Shown here piece after piece: positions 45,158-53,925 of a DNA stretch of 64,000 nt. The notes under the pieces were generated by a model. It was not told where the DNA came from. It worked only from the letters and a program-made list of their open reading frames with translations, and did no database searches. How positions within the stretch are numbered: the stretch's first letter is position 1; each line of letters begins with the position of its first letter. The DNA comes from Gracilimonas sp034520725 (GTDB lineage Bacteria; Bacteroidota; Rhodothermia; Balneolales; Balneolaceae): contig JAXHNH010000003.1 in the NCBI GenBank assembly GCA_034520725.1, forward strand, positions 62,001 to 126,000, in the 5' to 3' direction. Position numbers and translations under genes: made by a program.

Positions 45158-46291
45158 TTACGCAAAACGATCGGCTAAACGGTTTATTAGATAACCGCTC
45201 TCTTCAAGTGCCTGGGTAGCAAACTTTCCGAAGAAATCCGTTACCCCTTCGAATTCTCTAACGAATCCTTCCCTGTCATTTTCTTCCACCAGTTTTGCGA
45301 GTTTTTGATGGTGTTCAAAAAACTTCATTAACAGATCCCTTCTTTCCTTGTTCGCAAATACGATATCCGCATATAACTCAGCATCCTGAGCAAATATACG
45401 GCCTGTCATCATCAATTCTGCGCGATAAATAGGTGAGGAATAATCGAGCATATCGGTCGGCTTCAGGTCGTATTCTTCCATAAATGATCCATGCAGTAAT
45501 GCCACAAAGTGACGAAGTCCCTGCACAAGGTGCATAACATGATCATGTTTCTGAGGATCCGCTTCAATCACGCGCATCCCCCATAATTCACACTGTTCTA
45601 TAAACCACTTGGCTTTTTCAGCATCACGCGCTCCGCAAAATACCATCAGCTGTTTAGAAAGATTTTGTACATCGGGTCCGTGCATGGGGTGCAACCCAAC
45701 AACTGGACCTTCATGCGCTTTCAGCATAGCCTCAATGGGTGCTGATTTATTACTGGTGAAGTCAGCCAGAATTGTATCTTTGTTGAGCCTGCCGGCAAGT
45801 CTTTCTATTACACTTTCAGTTACTTTGATAGGAACTGTCACGATCACCATATCCAGCTTTGGTGCAATCTCCTCAAGCTCATACCAGTTACCTTTGCCTA
45901 TCGAGTATGTGATGTGCCCGGTTTGCTTAGCAATACGTTTATACAGGCTGCCCATTCCTCCATCACCGCCGATAAACAGAACATGCTTCGGTTCATTGGT
46001 GGCGGTCGGAAATTTCTCCTGCGATTGAGTGGCTCTTGAGGCCGTCATGATCATCCGTAAGAAATCCTCTGCCCAATCCGGGTCAATGCCTTTTGACTTA
46101 GCTAGCTCCTTGAAGGCTTTGGATTTTTCATCCTCCCGTTTTGGCACAAAAACAGGAAGCTGATTTTCCACTTTCCTTTTGATCACATCCCGAACAATAT
46201 CACCCCGCTCTGAAAGCAAGTCTAATATCTGTTCATCAATTTCATCAATACGTTTGCGGGGAGATTCTAATTCTTTATGTCTGTGGGACAT
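45158..46291 (-). CDS. tyrA: Bifunctional chorismate mutase / prephenate dehydrogenase (T-protein)
   Basis: A 377-residue fusion catalysing two steps from chorismate to 4-hydroxyphenylpyruvate for tyrosine synthesis. The AroQ-type mutase is at about residues 8-90 (RIDEIDEQILDLLSERGDIV, PVFVPKRE). The NAD-binding dehydrogenase follows: LFIGGDGGMGSLYKRI, MVIVTVPI, then GLHPMHGPDV. I use ATG 46291 (MSHRHKELE) instead of the TTG 27 bases upstream, since it begins just before the mutase helix. Divergent from uvrB. Confidence 0.93.
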   Translation of the reverse strand: MSHRHKELESPRKRIDEIDEQILDLLSERGDIVRDVIKRKVENQLPVFVPKREDEKSKAFKELAKSKGIDPDWAEDFLRMIMTASRATQSQEKFPTATNEPKHVLFIGGDGGMGSLYKRIAKQTGHITYSIGKGNWYELEEIAPKLDMVIVTVPIKVTESVIERLAGRLNKDTILADFTSNKSAPIEAMLKAHEGPVVGLHPMHGPDVQNLSKQLMVFCGARDAEKAKWFIEQCELWGMRVIEADPQKHDHVMHLVQGLRHFVALLHGSFMEEYDLKPTDMLDYSSPIYRAELMMTGRIFAQDAELYADIVFANKERRDLLMKFFEHHQKLAKLVEENDREGFVREFEGVTDFFGKFATQALEESGYLINRLADRFA

Positions 46292-46328
46292 GTTTTTTAT
46301 TATTTGTTTTCGATGCAATCTTTGTTGG

Positions 46329-46354
46329 TGGTTATAGGTTTACACCTTTAACCA
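46329..46354. promoter_or_regulatory. Imperfect dyad in the tyrA-uvrB divergent promoter region
   Basis: TGGTTATAGGT and ACCTTTAACCA form an 11-bp dyad with one mismatch and a TTAC spacer. It is close to the tyrA start, so could be an operator or leader hairpin for that gene. Confidence 0.3.
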
Positions 46355-46482
46355 ATAACTGTTTCTGGCAACCGTTATGTAATGATTAGTAACCCTTTGT
46401 GTTAATGGGTTTAATGGTATTAATTATTTAACAGTATTTGTTTCTTAAGTTACGTTACAGTTTGTACCTTTAAAAGCTATAT

Positions 46483-48534
46483 ATGGCTAAATTTAAACTA
46501 CACTCCCCTTACAAACCCGCCGGCGATCAACCTGCTGCTATTGCTGAATTAACAGAAGGCATAGAGGCCGGTGATAAATTCCAGACCTTACTTGGAATTA
46601 CAGGTTCAGGAAAGACCAGAACTATAGCTAATGCTATAGAAAACGTTGAACGACCTACATTGGTGATGAGTCATAACAAAACACTGGCAGCTCAGCTATA
46701 TCGGGAGCTCAGTGATTTTTTTCCTGAAAATCGTGTAGAGTTCTTTATTTCGTACTACGATTACTATCAGCCTGAAGCCTATTTATCTACACAGGATAAA
46801 TACATTGAGAAAGACCTTTCCATTAATGAAGAGATCCAGAGATTGAGATTACGAGCGACAAGCTCACTACTTTCGGGTCGCCGGGATGTGATCATTGTAT
46901 CTTCAGTAAGTTGTATTTACGGTATAGGATCACCTTCAGAATATGAAAAGCTGATCCTGAATTTGAACGTTGGACAAGAAATTCCCCGAAATACTATTCT
47001 ATATGATCTTGTGGACCTCCACTATAACCGGAATGATCTCGATTTCAAACGAGGTACATTCAGAGTTCGCGGAGATGTGATCGATGTGTATCCTGCTTAT
47101 TCAGATGAAGGATTACGCATAACCCAGTGGGGTGATGAAATTGAATCACTTCAGTTGTTTGATGTGAACGATGGAACGATCATCGAAAATGTGAGTGAAT
47201 TCCGCGTGTACCCGGCATCGCATTATGTTACGTCGAAGGAGAGGTTGGACTCCGCTGTTGAACAGATCAGGGAAGAACTGGAATGGCGAAAAAAAGTTTT
47301 GATCGATGAAGAGAAATTCCTTGAAGCCAAACGCATTGAGCAGCGCACTCTGTTTGATATTGAGATGATACAGGAGATCGGCTATTGTTCCGGTATTGAA
47401 AATTATTCCCGGTATTTAAGCGCACGAAAACCGGGTGAGCGTCCTTATTGTCTGATGGATTATTTCCCGGATGATTATCTCGTAGTGGTGGATGAAAGTC
47501 ACCAAACCATCCCACAGATCTCTGCCATGTATGGCGGTGACCGTTCACGTAAAGTGGAATTGGTAGAACATGGCTTTCGGCTACCTTCTGCTCTTGATAA
47601 CCGTCCTCTAACTTTTGATGAATGGGAAGAACTGGTAAATCAGGTTATTTTTGTAAGTGCAACCCCAAGTGACTACGAACTTGAAAAATCCGGCGGGGTT
47701 TATACTGAACAGCTCATACGACCAACCGGTTTGATGGAACCTGAAATTGAGATCCGCCCACTCGGCAATCAGGTGGATGATCTTCTTGGAGAAATTCGTG
47801 AGAAGATCGCTAAAAAAGAACGTGTTTTGGTTATAACGCTGACCAAACGGCTGAGTGAAGAACTTAGCGAATACCTCAAGAATCTCAATATCAATGCGGC
47901 ATATATGCACAGTGAATTAAATGCCCTTGAAAGAATCGAAGTTTTGTATAAATTCAGGCGCGGCGATTTTGACGTTCTTGTGGGAATTAACTTGCTGCGT
48001 GAAGGCATCGATATTCCTGAACTCAGCTTGGTAGCCATCATGGATGCAGACAAAGAAGGATTCTTACGGTCGGAAACATCTTTATTTCAGATCGTGGGTC
48101 GTGCAGCCAGAAATGTGGGTGGTAAGGCCATTCTTTATGCTGATAAGATCACAAACAGCATTGATAAAGTGGTGAAGGAAACTAACCGACGGCGAAAAAT
48201 TCAGGAAAAATACAATGAAAAACACGGTATTACTCCTTCAACCATTAAAAAAGAATTAAAGCCTCTTGTTGATCCGGCTTTGATCTCAAGTAAAAGCATT
48301 GATTTTACCCGTACCGATGATGATAGAGAAAAAGAGCCACTGGAAGTTATTAAAGTAGCTGAAGATGGTATTCAGTATAAAGCGAGTCCTGCCATGAAGG
48401 AAGTGACCTTTGAAAGTAAGGATAAGCTATTGGATCATTTAAGGGAAACCATGTATCAGGCTGCAAAGAATATGGAATTTGAAGAAGCGGCCCGTATACG
48501 TGATCAAATTGGAAAACTAGAAGACGAACTATAG
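46483..48534 (+). CDS. uvrB: Excinuclease ABC subunit B
   Basis: A 683-residue helicase-like subunit that verifies the lesion and recruits UvrC. Walker A is LLGITGSGKTRTIA. The beta-hairpin region is YYDYYQPEAYLSTQDKYIEK. Motif II reads VVDESHQTIPQI, motif VI QIVGRAARNVGG. The C-terminal UVR motif is MEFEEAARIRDQIGKLE. Complete, and divergent from tyrA. Confidence 0.98.
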   Translation: MAKFKLHSPYKPAGDQPAAIAELTEGIEAGDKFQTLLGITGSGKTRTIANAIENVERPTLVMSHNKTLAAQLYRELSDFFPENRVEFFISYYDYYQPEAYLSTQDKYIEKDLSINEEIQRLRLRATSSLLSGRRDVIIVSSVSCIYGIGSPSEYEKLILNLNVGQEIPRNTILYDLVDLHYNRNDLDFKRGTFRVRGDVIDVYPAYSDEGLRITQWGDEIESLQLFDVNDGTIIENVSEFRVYPASHYVTSKERLDSAVEQIREELEWRKKVLIDEEKFLEAKRIEQRTLFDIEMIQEIGYCSGIENYSRYLSARKPGERPYCLMDYFPDDYLVVVDESHQTIPQISAMYGGDRSRKVELVEHGFRLPSALDNRPLTFDEWEELVNQVIFVSATPSDYELEKSGGVYTEQLIRPTGLMEPEIEIRPLGNQVDDLLGEIREKIAKKERVLVITLTKRLSEELSEYLKNLNINAAYMHSELNALERIEVLYKFRRGDFDVLVGINLLREGIDIPELSLVAIMDADKEGFLRSETSLFQIVGRAARNVGGKAILYADKITNSIDKVVKETNRRRKIQEKYNEKHGITPSTIKKELKPLVDPALISSKSIDFTRTDDDREKEPLEVIKVAEDGIQYKASPAMKEVTFESKDKLLDHLRETMYQAAKNMEFEEAARIRDQIGKLEDEL

Positions 48535-48600
48535 TAGGTTAACGGATTTTTTATTTTTTTATCCGATTGACCCATTAATTATTATACAAATAAACAACAC

Positions 48601-49155
48601 ATGAAAGGTACGATCGAGTTTTTGAAATCATTTGCATCTGACAAAGATGTCGCATCTATCACTCCATCATCAAAGTACTGCGTTCGACAGCTTTGTAAAT
48701 ACATTGATTTCCCCAATACTGATATTATTGTTGAATATGGTGGCGGTACCGGAGTTTTCACAAAGCACTTCCTTAAAAAGATGCATCCCAATGCCCGTCT
48801 ATTTGTCTTTGAAACCAACGATAACTTTTATGAACTGCTCAGCAGTATTGATGATGACCGGTTAACCGTTTTTCATAAAACCGTTGAAGATATTTTAACA
48901 TTACTCCCTGAAAATATGGTAGGAAATGTAGATCACGTTATTTCAGGCATCCCCTTTTCCTTTTTCGATTGGGATATGAAAATGGATATTTTGAATAAAA
49001 CTAAAGCAGCCTTAAAAGATGAAGGATCTTTTTTAGCATATCAGACATCTGGTCATCTTAAGGAACCTTTGACAGAAGCCTTCGGTAATTTTACCACCGA
49101 ATTTTGCTGGAAGAATATTCCGCCTTACTTCATTTATGAATCCGTTAAGGAATAA
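48601..49155 (+). CDS. Small SAM-dependent methyltransferase, PmtA-like
   Basis: A 184-residue Rossmann methyltransferase. The SAM-binding glycine motif is VEYGGGTGVFTKHFLKK, followed by LFVFETNDNFYELL. A short motif IVS-like IP (VISGIPFSFF) replaces the usual NPPY. The N-terminus FLKSFASDKDVASITPSSKY matches the phospholipid N-methyltransferase (PmtA/rRNA dimethylase-like) group. A lipid target is plausible but unproven. It is single-gene, 66 bases after uvrB. Confidence 0.75.
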   Translation: MKGTIEFLKSFASDKDVASITPSSKYCVRQLCKYIDFPNTDIIVEYGGGTGVFTKHFLKKMHPNARLFVFETNDNFYELLSSIDDDRLTVFHKTVEDILTLLPENMVGNVDHVISGIPFSFFDWDMKMDILNKTKAALKDEGSFLAYQTSGHLKEPLTEAFGNFTTEFCWKNIPPYFIYESVKE

Positions 49156-49211
49156 GGAGTGACTTCCTTCTCTTTAAAGAGTATGATGCACCGACTGACT
49201 ACAACATCACC

Positions 49212-49697
49212 TTATTCAATAATAACCTCTCCGTCACTCTTTTCTTTAGGCCCCTTATTTTTCCACTGATTAAAAAATTCGATTAGATTCGAAACGGCAT
49301 AGGTCAGCATAAAGAATGCGATAAAATAAGCTACTGAATCCGGATTCATGATGATCAGTACGGCTATGATAAGGGTGATGATGCCAAGTATACTAAATGA
49401 TAGTCCAAAGAGCATTAACAGCCCAAATAATCCGAGAAATCCTGCAAAGGTAAAGGGGATCAACTCAGGAAAAATAAAGATCAAAATACCCGCGACGATT
49501 GGTAAAGCAGTCACGGCGCCGGGAAACTTAAAAGCCATGAACATAAGTCCAAGAGCTATTAAATAACCACCGGCGATCAAATAGAGAAAGTTTGGAAATA
49601 CTAACGTGAGTATTCCTGTCGCCAGGGTTAGTAATACGTTTATGAGCTTCTGCTCTTTTGACTGTTGTTCACTTCCAATATTTATTTTGAACATCAT
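49212..49697 (-). CDS. DUF308/HdeD-like membrane protein
   Basis: A 161-residue protein with about six short hydrophobic helices arranged as in HdeD/DUF308 proteins (VLLTLATGILTLVFPNFLYL, FAGFLGLFGLLMLFGLSFSI, LIIAVLIIMNPDSVAYFIAF). The tail is charged. HdeD-type proteins are linked to acid or envelope stress in E. coli; the role here is unknown. It is downstream of, and probably cotranscribed with, the MarR regulator (25-base gap). Confidence 0.75.
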   Translation of the reverse strand: MMFKINIGSEQQSKEQKLINVLLTLATGILTLVFPNFLYLIAGGYLIALGLMFMAFKFPGAVTALPIVAGILIFIFPELIPFTFAGFLGLFGLLMLFGLSFSILGIITLIIAVLIIMNPDSVAYFIAFFMLTYAVSNLIEFFNQWKNKGPKEKSDGEVIIE

Positions 49698-49722
49698 CTT
49701 AATTTCTCTCCATTAATTTATT

Positions 49723-50175
49723 TTACTCTCCTTTACCAACCCCAAGCTTTTTACAAATAGCAGCCAGTTGTTCCTTTTCTTCTGCACTAAGTACCGAGAA
49801 CTCTTCTTTGATCTTTTCCAGGTGTTGGGGAAAAAAATCTTCAATGAAATCCCTTCCTTTTTCCGTCAGACTGATAATTACGGCACGTCGGTCATTCGGG
49901 TCAGTAACCTTTTCAACCAATTCATTTTTCAGCAGATTATCGATCACGAGCGTGATGTTTCCACCACTTTTCAGCAATTTTTGACCTAACTCTCTTTGGT
50001 TCAATGGTCCAAGATGCAATAATGCTTCTAGTGCACCAAATTGTGTCACTGTAAGATTAGCGTCAGACAGATGTCGGGATAAACGGCCATTCACACTTTC
50101 ACTGGCTCGCGTCAGTTTTATGAACGCATTCAGCGTTTGTTTCTCTTCTTTATCGCCTTTAAAGTGTGTTCCCAT
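49723..50175 (-). CDS. MarR-family transcriptional regulator
   Basis: A 150-residue winged-helix dimeric repressor. The DNA-binding core is TQFGALEALLHLGPLNQREL followed by LLKSGGNITLVIDNLLKNEL and the wing DPNDRRAVIISLTEKGRDFI. The N- and C-terminal helices form the dimer interface. Such proteins bind palindromes near their own promoter and respond to phenolic or oxidative ligands. The downstream membrane gene is the obvious first target; no clear operator palindrome was seen. Confidence 0.9.
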   Translation of the reverse strand: MGTHFKGDKEEKQTLNAFIKLTRASESVNGRLSRHLSDANLTVTQFGALEALLHLGPLNQRELGQKLLKSGGNITLVIDNLLKNELVEKVTDPNDRRAVIISLTEKGRDFIEDFFPQHLEKIKEEFSVLSAEEKEQLAAICKKLGVGKGE

Positions 50176-50220
50176 CTGATCAAGGTTTTAGCCGAAAACA
50201 ATTTATTCCAGCGTTACTTT

Positions 50221-50988
50221 TTATATGTCATAACTGATACTTACCGGTGCATGATCTGAAAGATCCCATTTTTTTTCTATCTCAGCCTGCACGGCCATTT
50301 CAGCTAAGTTTGGTGTTGCCAGATGATAATCAATTCTCCAGCCTTTATTTCGATCTTTAGAGGCTGCCCTGTAACTCCACCAACTATACAGATCTTTTTT
50401 ATCCGGATGAATTTTTCGAAACACATCTTCGTACCCTTTTTGCAAAAAGTCACTTACCCATTGCCTTTCTTCTGGTAAAAAACCGGAGGTCTTATGCTGT
50501 TTATCCGGGTTGTGAATATCAATTTCTGTATGACAAATATTGAAATCACCGCAAAATACGGATGGCTTATCATCATTCGTGAATTGCTCACCAAATTGAA
50601 TGAATTTTTCCAGGAAATCCATCTTCATGTCCTGTCTGACATCACCGGTGGTTCCACTTGGAGCATACACACTAAAGACTCTGAATTTTTCGTATTCAGC
50701 CATAATGATTCGGCCTTCAGAGTCTATCCAATCCACACCAATTCCGGTTTCAATCCGTATCGGTTCTTCCTTGCTGTAAATGGCTACTCCTGAGTAACCC
50801 TTTTTCTCAGCCACATGGTAGTATTCCTGATACTCCATTTCTTTAATGTCATTTGGGATCTGCTTTTCAGTGGCTCTGAGCTCCTGAATACATATAATAT
50901 CCGGGTTACTTTCTTCAATCCAATCTGAAAATCCTTTTCGATGAGCCGCTCTGATTCCGTTTACATTATATGAACTAATTTTTATCAA
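50221..50988 (-). CDS. xth: Exodeoxyribonuclease III (AP endonuclease)
   Basis: A 255-residue exonuclease III family enzyme that incises DNA at abasic sites. The fold markers are complete: SYNVNGIRAA, IICIQELRA (metal Glu), VFSVYAPSGT, VFCGDFNICHTEIDIHNP, GWRIDYHLAT and WDLSDHAPVSI (catalytic Asp-His). It lies 9 bases downstream of tyrS, closing a four-gene operon. Confidence 0.95.
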   Translation of the reverse strand: MIKISSYNVNGIRAAHRKGFSDWIEESNPDIICIQELRATEKQIPNDIKEMEYQEYYHVAEKKGYSGVAIYSKEEPIRIETGIGVDWIDSEGRIIMAEYEKFRVFSVYAPSGTTGDVRQDMKMDFLEKFIQFGEQFTNDDKPSVFCGDFNICHTEIDIHNPDKQHKTSGFLPEERQWVSDFLQKGYEDVFRKIHPDKKDLYSWWSYRAASKDRNKGWRIDYHLATPNLAEMAVQAEIEKKWDLSDHAPVSISYDI

Positions 50989-50997
50989 ACTTGCTGC

Positions 50998-52212
50998 TTA
51001 TTTAGCTTTTAAGATTCCAAAGTTTCTTTTTCCAACTTTCAGCGTAAATTCATCCCCTTCTTTAAAGATAATAGAATGATTTTTATCCGTCACCTTTTCG
51101 TCATTTACACTGATTCCTCCCTGCTTGATCATGCGCTTGGTTTCCCCATTACTTGGTGAAAATCCGGTTTCAGCCACTATATCCAAAAGACGAATTTCCT
51201 CTCCGGCCGGGAAACTAAATTCAGGTGCATCATCAGGCACTTCTTTATTGATCACCGTTTTCTCAAAATGCTCTTTAGCTGCTTTGGCTGCTGCTTCTCC
51301 ATGATACATTCTCACAATAGTAAACGCCAGGTCATGTTTAGCATTTCGTGGATCTTTCTCTATTTTTTCTTTGATTGCAGGTAGGTCATCCGTTTTGATA
51401 TCCGTTACCAATTCATAATAGGTATAGATCAGGTCATCCGGAATGGATAATGATTTTCCATACATATCATTTGGATCCTCATTAATGCCTATATAGTTAT
51501 CATACGATTTCGACATCTTCATGCTTCCATCTGTACCTACCAGCAGAGGCATCATCAGGCACACCTGTGGTTCCTGACCATCTTCTTTTTGTAACTGCCG
51601 TCCCACCAGTAGGTTAAATTTTTGATCCGTGCCTCCTAATTCGACATCTGATCTCAGGTGAACAGAATCCTGTCCCTGAGCCAGTGGATATAAAAACTCA
51701 TGCAGTGAGATCGGCTCATTATTTTCGAAGCGTTTTGAGAAATCATCTCTTTCTATCATTCTGGCAACTGTCAGCTTAGAGGACAGCTTGATGACGTCCA
51801 TAAAGTCCATCTCACCCAGCCAATCGTTGTTATTTGTCAAAGTCAGTTTATCCTCATCAAGTATTTTCTTAGCCTGTTCGATATAGGTTTCTGCATTTTC
51901 ATTTACCTCTTCAAGGCTTAAAGGCGGACGGGTCTTGTTCTGACCGGTCGGATCTCCGATCATGGCCGTAAAGCCTCCTATGATCAAAATCACTTCATGG
52001 CCCAGATCCTGAAACTGCCTCATTTTTCTCAGGATCACAGAATGACCTAAGTGAAGGTCCGGTCGGGTCGGGTCAACCCCAAGCTTTATTTTAAGCGGCT
52101 TATCCTCTTTTATTGATTTTTTTAATTTTTCTTTGAGTTCTTCTTCAGGAACAATTTCAACCGTTCCTCTGCGAATGATCTCTAATTGTTCTTCAACCGG
52201 TAAAAATGACAT
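50998..52212 (-). CDS. tyrS: Tyrosyl-tRNA synthetase
   Basis: A 404-residue class I synthetase. The HIGH-like motif is LHLGHS and the second signature KMSKS. A C-terminal S4 RNA-binding domain ends it (RMIKQGGISVNDEKVTD). The length and the LGVDPTRPDLHLGHSVIL region match the TyrZ-like subgroup with an extra-short N-terminus. It follows cvpA by 5 bases in the operon. Confidence 0.97.
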   Translation of the reverse strand: MSFLPVEEQLEIIRRGTVEIVPEEELKEKLKKSIKEDKPLKIKLGVDPTRPDLHLGHSVILRKMRQFQDLGHEVILIIGGFTAMIGDPTGQNKTRPPLSLEEVNENAETYIEQAKKILDEDKLTLTNNNDWLGEMDFMDVIKLSSKLTVARMIERDDFSKRFENNEPISLHEFLYPLAQGQDSVHLRSDVELGGTDQKFNLLVGRQLQKEDGQEPQVCLMMPLLVGTDGSMKMSKSYDNYIGINEDPNDMYGKSLSIPDDLIYTYYELVTDIKTDDLPAIKEKIEKDPRNAKHDLAFTIVRMYHGEAAAKAAKEHFEKTVINKEVPDDAPEFSFPAGEEIRLLDIVAETGFSPSNGETKRMIKQGGISVNDEKVTDKNHSIIFKEGDEFTLKVGKRNFGILKAK

Positions 52213-52217
52213 TATGA

Positions 52218-52778
52218 TTACTTATCGTTTAAAAATGGAATATTTTCTAGTGGGTTGTAGCTGCCAACATTTTTCTTAAGTGTTTCTGAATACGTTTCGG
52301 CACCCGGATAGATCAGGGCAACTGAATCGTAAGCAAATGGAGCTACGTATATAATTGCTGGGTATAGGTAAGATTCTTTCCGGGTTTCATCAGCAGGAAC
52401 GTTGAAACCTGATAATAGCAATAGAACAGCGCTGACAATAATGCTGCTTTTCAATATTCCAAAAGTAGCGCCCAGAATTCTGTTCACTGAACTGAGTTTG
52501 ATCGCTTTCAAAAACTCACTAGTACCGTAGGCTATTGCTGCAACAATACCGAGTGTTCCGACAAAAAGTATAACACCCGAAATAAAGGGGACATAAGAGG
52601 CTCCCTCTTCAAACATAGGACCTATCAGTCCTGTAAACATGTCCAAATAGTAGAAAGTGATAAATACCGCCAAAACTATTCCTATGATATTGAGTACTTC
52701 CTTGACCAAACCATTTACCGCACCTTTATAGGCAAAATAAACAACAGGTATTGCGATGATAAGATCCAGGATCAACAT
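52218..52778 (-). CDS. cvpA: CvpA-family membrane protein
   Basis: A 186-residue protein with four hydrophobic segments (MLILDLIIAIPVVYFAYKGA, VLNIIGIVLAVFITFYYLD, VPFISGVILFVGTLGIVAA and LKSSIIVSAVLLLLSGF). The motif VNRILGATFGILKSSI is the conserved CvpA core. Family members are linked to colicin V production and envelope maintenance. It sits between yqeY and tyrS with gaps under 10 bases. Confidence 0.85.
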   Translation of the reverse strand: MLILDLIIAIPVVYFAYKGAVNGLVKEVLNIIGIVLAVFITFYYLDMFTGLIGPMFEEGASYVPFISGVILFVGTLGIVAAIAYGTSEFLKAIKLSSVNRILGATFGILKSSIIVSAVLLLLSGFNVPADETRKESYLYPAIIYVAPFAYDSVALIYPGAETYSETLKKNVGSYNPLENIPFLNDK

Positions 52779-52785
52779 GCGGGAA

Positions 52786-53244
52786 TTAGCCTCCCAATTC
52801 TTCTTTTACAATCTCACTAACTAAAGAGCCGTCAGCTTTACCTTTCAATTGCCCCATCAGTGGGCCCATTACCTTACCCATATCCTGCATACCTGAAGCC
52901 CCAACACTATGTATTTTTTCTTTTACAATTCTTCGTACTTCCTCCTCTTCCATCATTTTTGGCAGATATTGCTCTATGATTTCAAGTTCAGCTTTTTCAA
53001 TGTCAGCGAGATCATCCCTCCCACCTTCCATAAACTGATCGATGGATTCTTTGCGTTGCTTTGCGGCCTTCATTAATACGCCCACAGATTGTTCTTCTGT
53101 AAGCTCAGCTTCGCCTTCTTTTCGCTCACTGATTTCTTTTTCCATCAGCTTCGATTTCAATGAACGCAAGACCTTAAGCCGATCTTTGTCCTGAGATTTC
53201 ATTGCTTTCTTGATATCCGATTCCAGTAATTCTTTAAAAGACAT
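52786..53244 (-). CDS. yqeY: GatB/YqeY domain protein
   Basis: A 152-residue protein matching the YqeY family from its start (FKELLESDIKKAMKSQDKDR, LKVLRSLKSKL). The helical domain includes EIIEQYLPKMM and GKVMGPLMGQLKGKADGSLV, the tail domain shared with GatB, which contacts tRNA in amidotransferases. Freestanding YqeY has no settled function. First gene of the yqeY-cvpA-tyrS-xth operon, just beyond the terminator of the ribosomal genes. Confidence 0.9.
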   Translation of the reverse strand: MSFKELLESDIKKAMKSQDKDRLKVLRSLKSKLMEKEISERKEGEAELTEEQSVGVLMKAAKQRKESIDQFMEGGRDDLADIEKAELEIIEQYLPKMMEEEEVRRIVKEKIHSVGASGMQDMGKVMGPLMGQLKGKADGSLVSEIVKEELGG

Positions 53245-53278
53245 ATGTTTTCCTCCTTGCTAAAAATAACCAAAAAAA

Positions 53279-53308
53279 AAGGTTACACAATCATTATTGC
53301 GTAACCTT
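53279..53308 (-). terminator. Intrinsic terminator of rpmB-rpmG-bL38
   Basis: On the minus strand AAGGTTACGCAAT and ATTGTGTAACCTT form a 13-bp stem (one G-U pair) with a 4-base loop and a long T-run. Confidence 0.88.
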
Positions 53309-53331
53309 AGATATTCTTTATGAGTTAACTA

Positions 53332-53502
53332 TCAGGATTTATTCTGCTGAATATATTCCTTCACATTTTCCTGATCCATCATCACCTCTTTATAGGCATA
53401 CTTGCCTTTATCATTCTTGGTGGCCATAATAACCTTTGCCATTTTTCGGTGAGCTGCTTTCGCCGATAATGCGTCTTGTCCAAATGCTTGCTTCTTAGCC
53501 AT
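53332..53502 (-). CDS. DUF4295-family small ribosomal-associated protein (bL38-like)
   Basis: A 56-residue basic protein too short for the usual length cut-off. It starts MAKKQAFGQDALSAKAAHRK and ends YIQQNKS. In Bacteroidota a DUF4295 protein of this size and composition follows rpmB and rpmG, exactly as here. I recall that a Bacteroidota-specific ribosomal protein, bL38, was described in Flavobacterium ribosomes and believe it is this family, but I cannot verify the link. It lies 8 bases after rpmG in the same transcript. Confidence 0.85.
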   Translation of the reverse strand: MAKKQAFGQDALSAKAAHRKMAKVIMATKNDKGKYAYKEVMMDQENVKEYIQQNKS

Positions 53503-53510
53503 ATCTCTGG

Positions 53511-53675
53511 TTATTTAATTTCTTTGTGTACAGTATGTTTACGAAGAACCGGATTGTATTTTTTCAGTTCAAGTCGATCAGTAGTAGTTCTTCGGTTTTT
53601 GGTCGTAACATAGCGAGATGAACCGGGTTTTTCGGTACACTCTAATATCACCTGAACTCTGTTTCCTTTTGCCAT
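53511..53675 (-). CDS. rpmG: Ribosomal protein bL33
   Basis: A 54-residue large-subunit protein: GNRVQVILECTEK, then SSRYVTTKNRRTTTDRLELK and KKYNPVLRKHTVHKEIK are the family signature. It has one Cys in the first position (ECTE) but no zinc ribbon, i.e. the zinc-free form. Four bases separate it from rpmB. Confidence 0.96.
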   Translation of the reverse strand: MAKGNRVQVILECTEKPGSSRYVTTKNRRTTTDRLELKKYNPVLRKHTVHKEIK

Positions 53676-53679
53676 GGTT

Positions 53680-53925
53680 TTATACTTCTTTTATAAGAGT
53701 TCCATTTTTCCGCGCGTCTTTTAGTACCGCAGAAATTCCTTTCTTGTTTATCGTTCTCACAGTTTTAGCAGAAACTTTAAGTGTTACCCACTTATCTTCT
53801 TCAGGAACATAAAAACGTCGCTTTTGCAGATTCAGCTGAAAGCGGTGTTTCGTTTTATTATTCGACTTAGATGAACGGTATCCGTTCAAAGCTCCTTTGC
53901 CTGTAATATCGTCTTTTCGCGACAT
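53680..53925 (-). CDS. rpmB: Ribosomal protein bL28
   Basis: An 81-residue large-subunit protein with the conserved NNKTKHRFQLNLQKRRFYVP and WVTLKVSAKTVRTINKKG. The usual N-terminal Cys positions (as in MSRVCQ) are replaced (MSRKDDITGK), indicating a zinc-free variant. First gene of the rpmB-rpmG-bL38 operon, transcribed away from gyrB. Confidence 0.96.
   Translation of the reverse strand: MSRKDDITGKGALNGYRSSKSNNKTKHRFQLNLQKRRFYVPEEDKWVTLKVSAKTVRTINKKGISAVLKDARKNGTLIKEV

Noticed and set aside
48541..48575. Possible terminator after uvrB (CGGAT ... ATCCG)
   Set aside because: Only a 5-bp stem around a T-rich loop; too weak to call.
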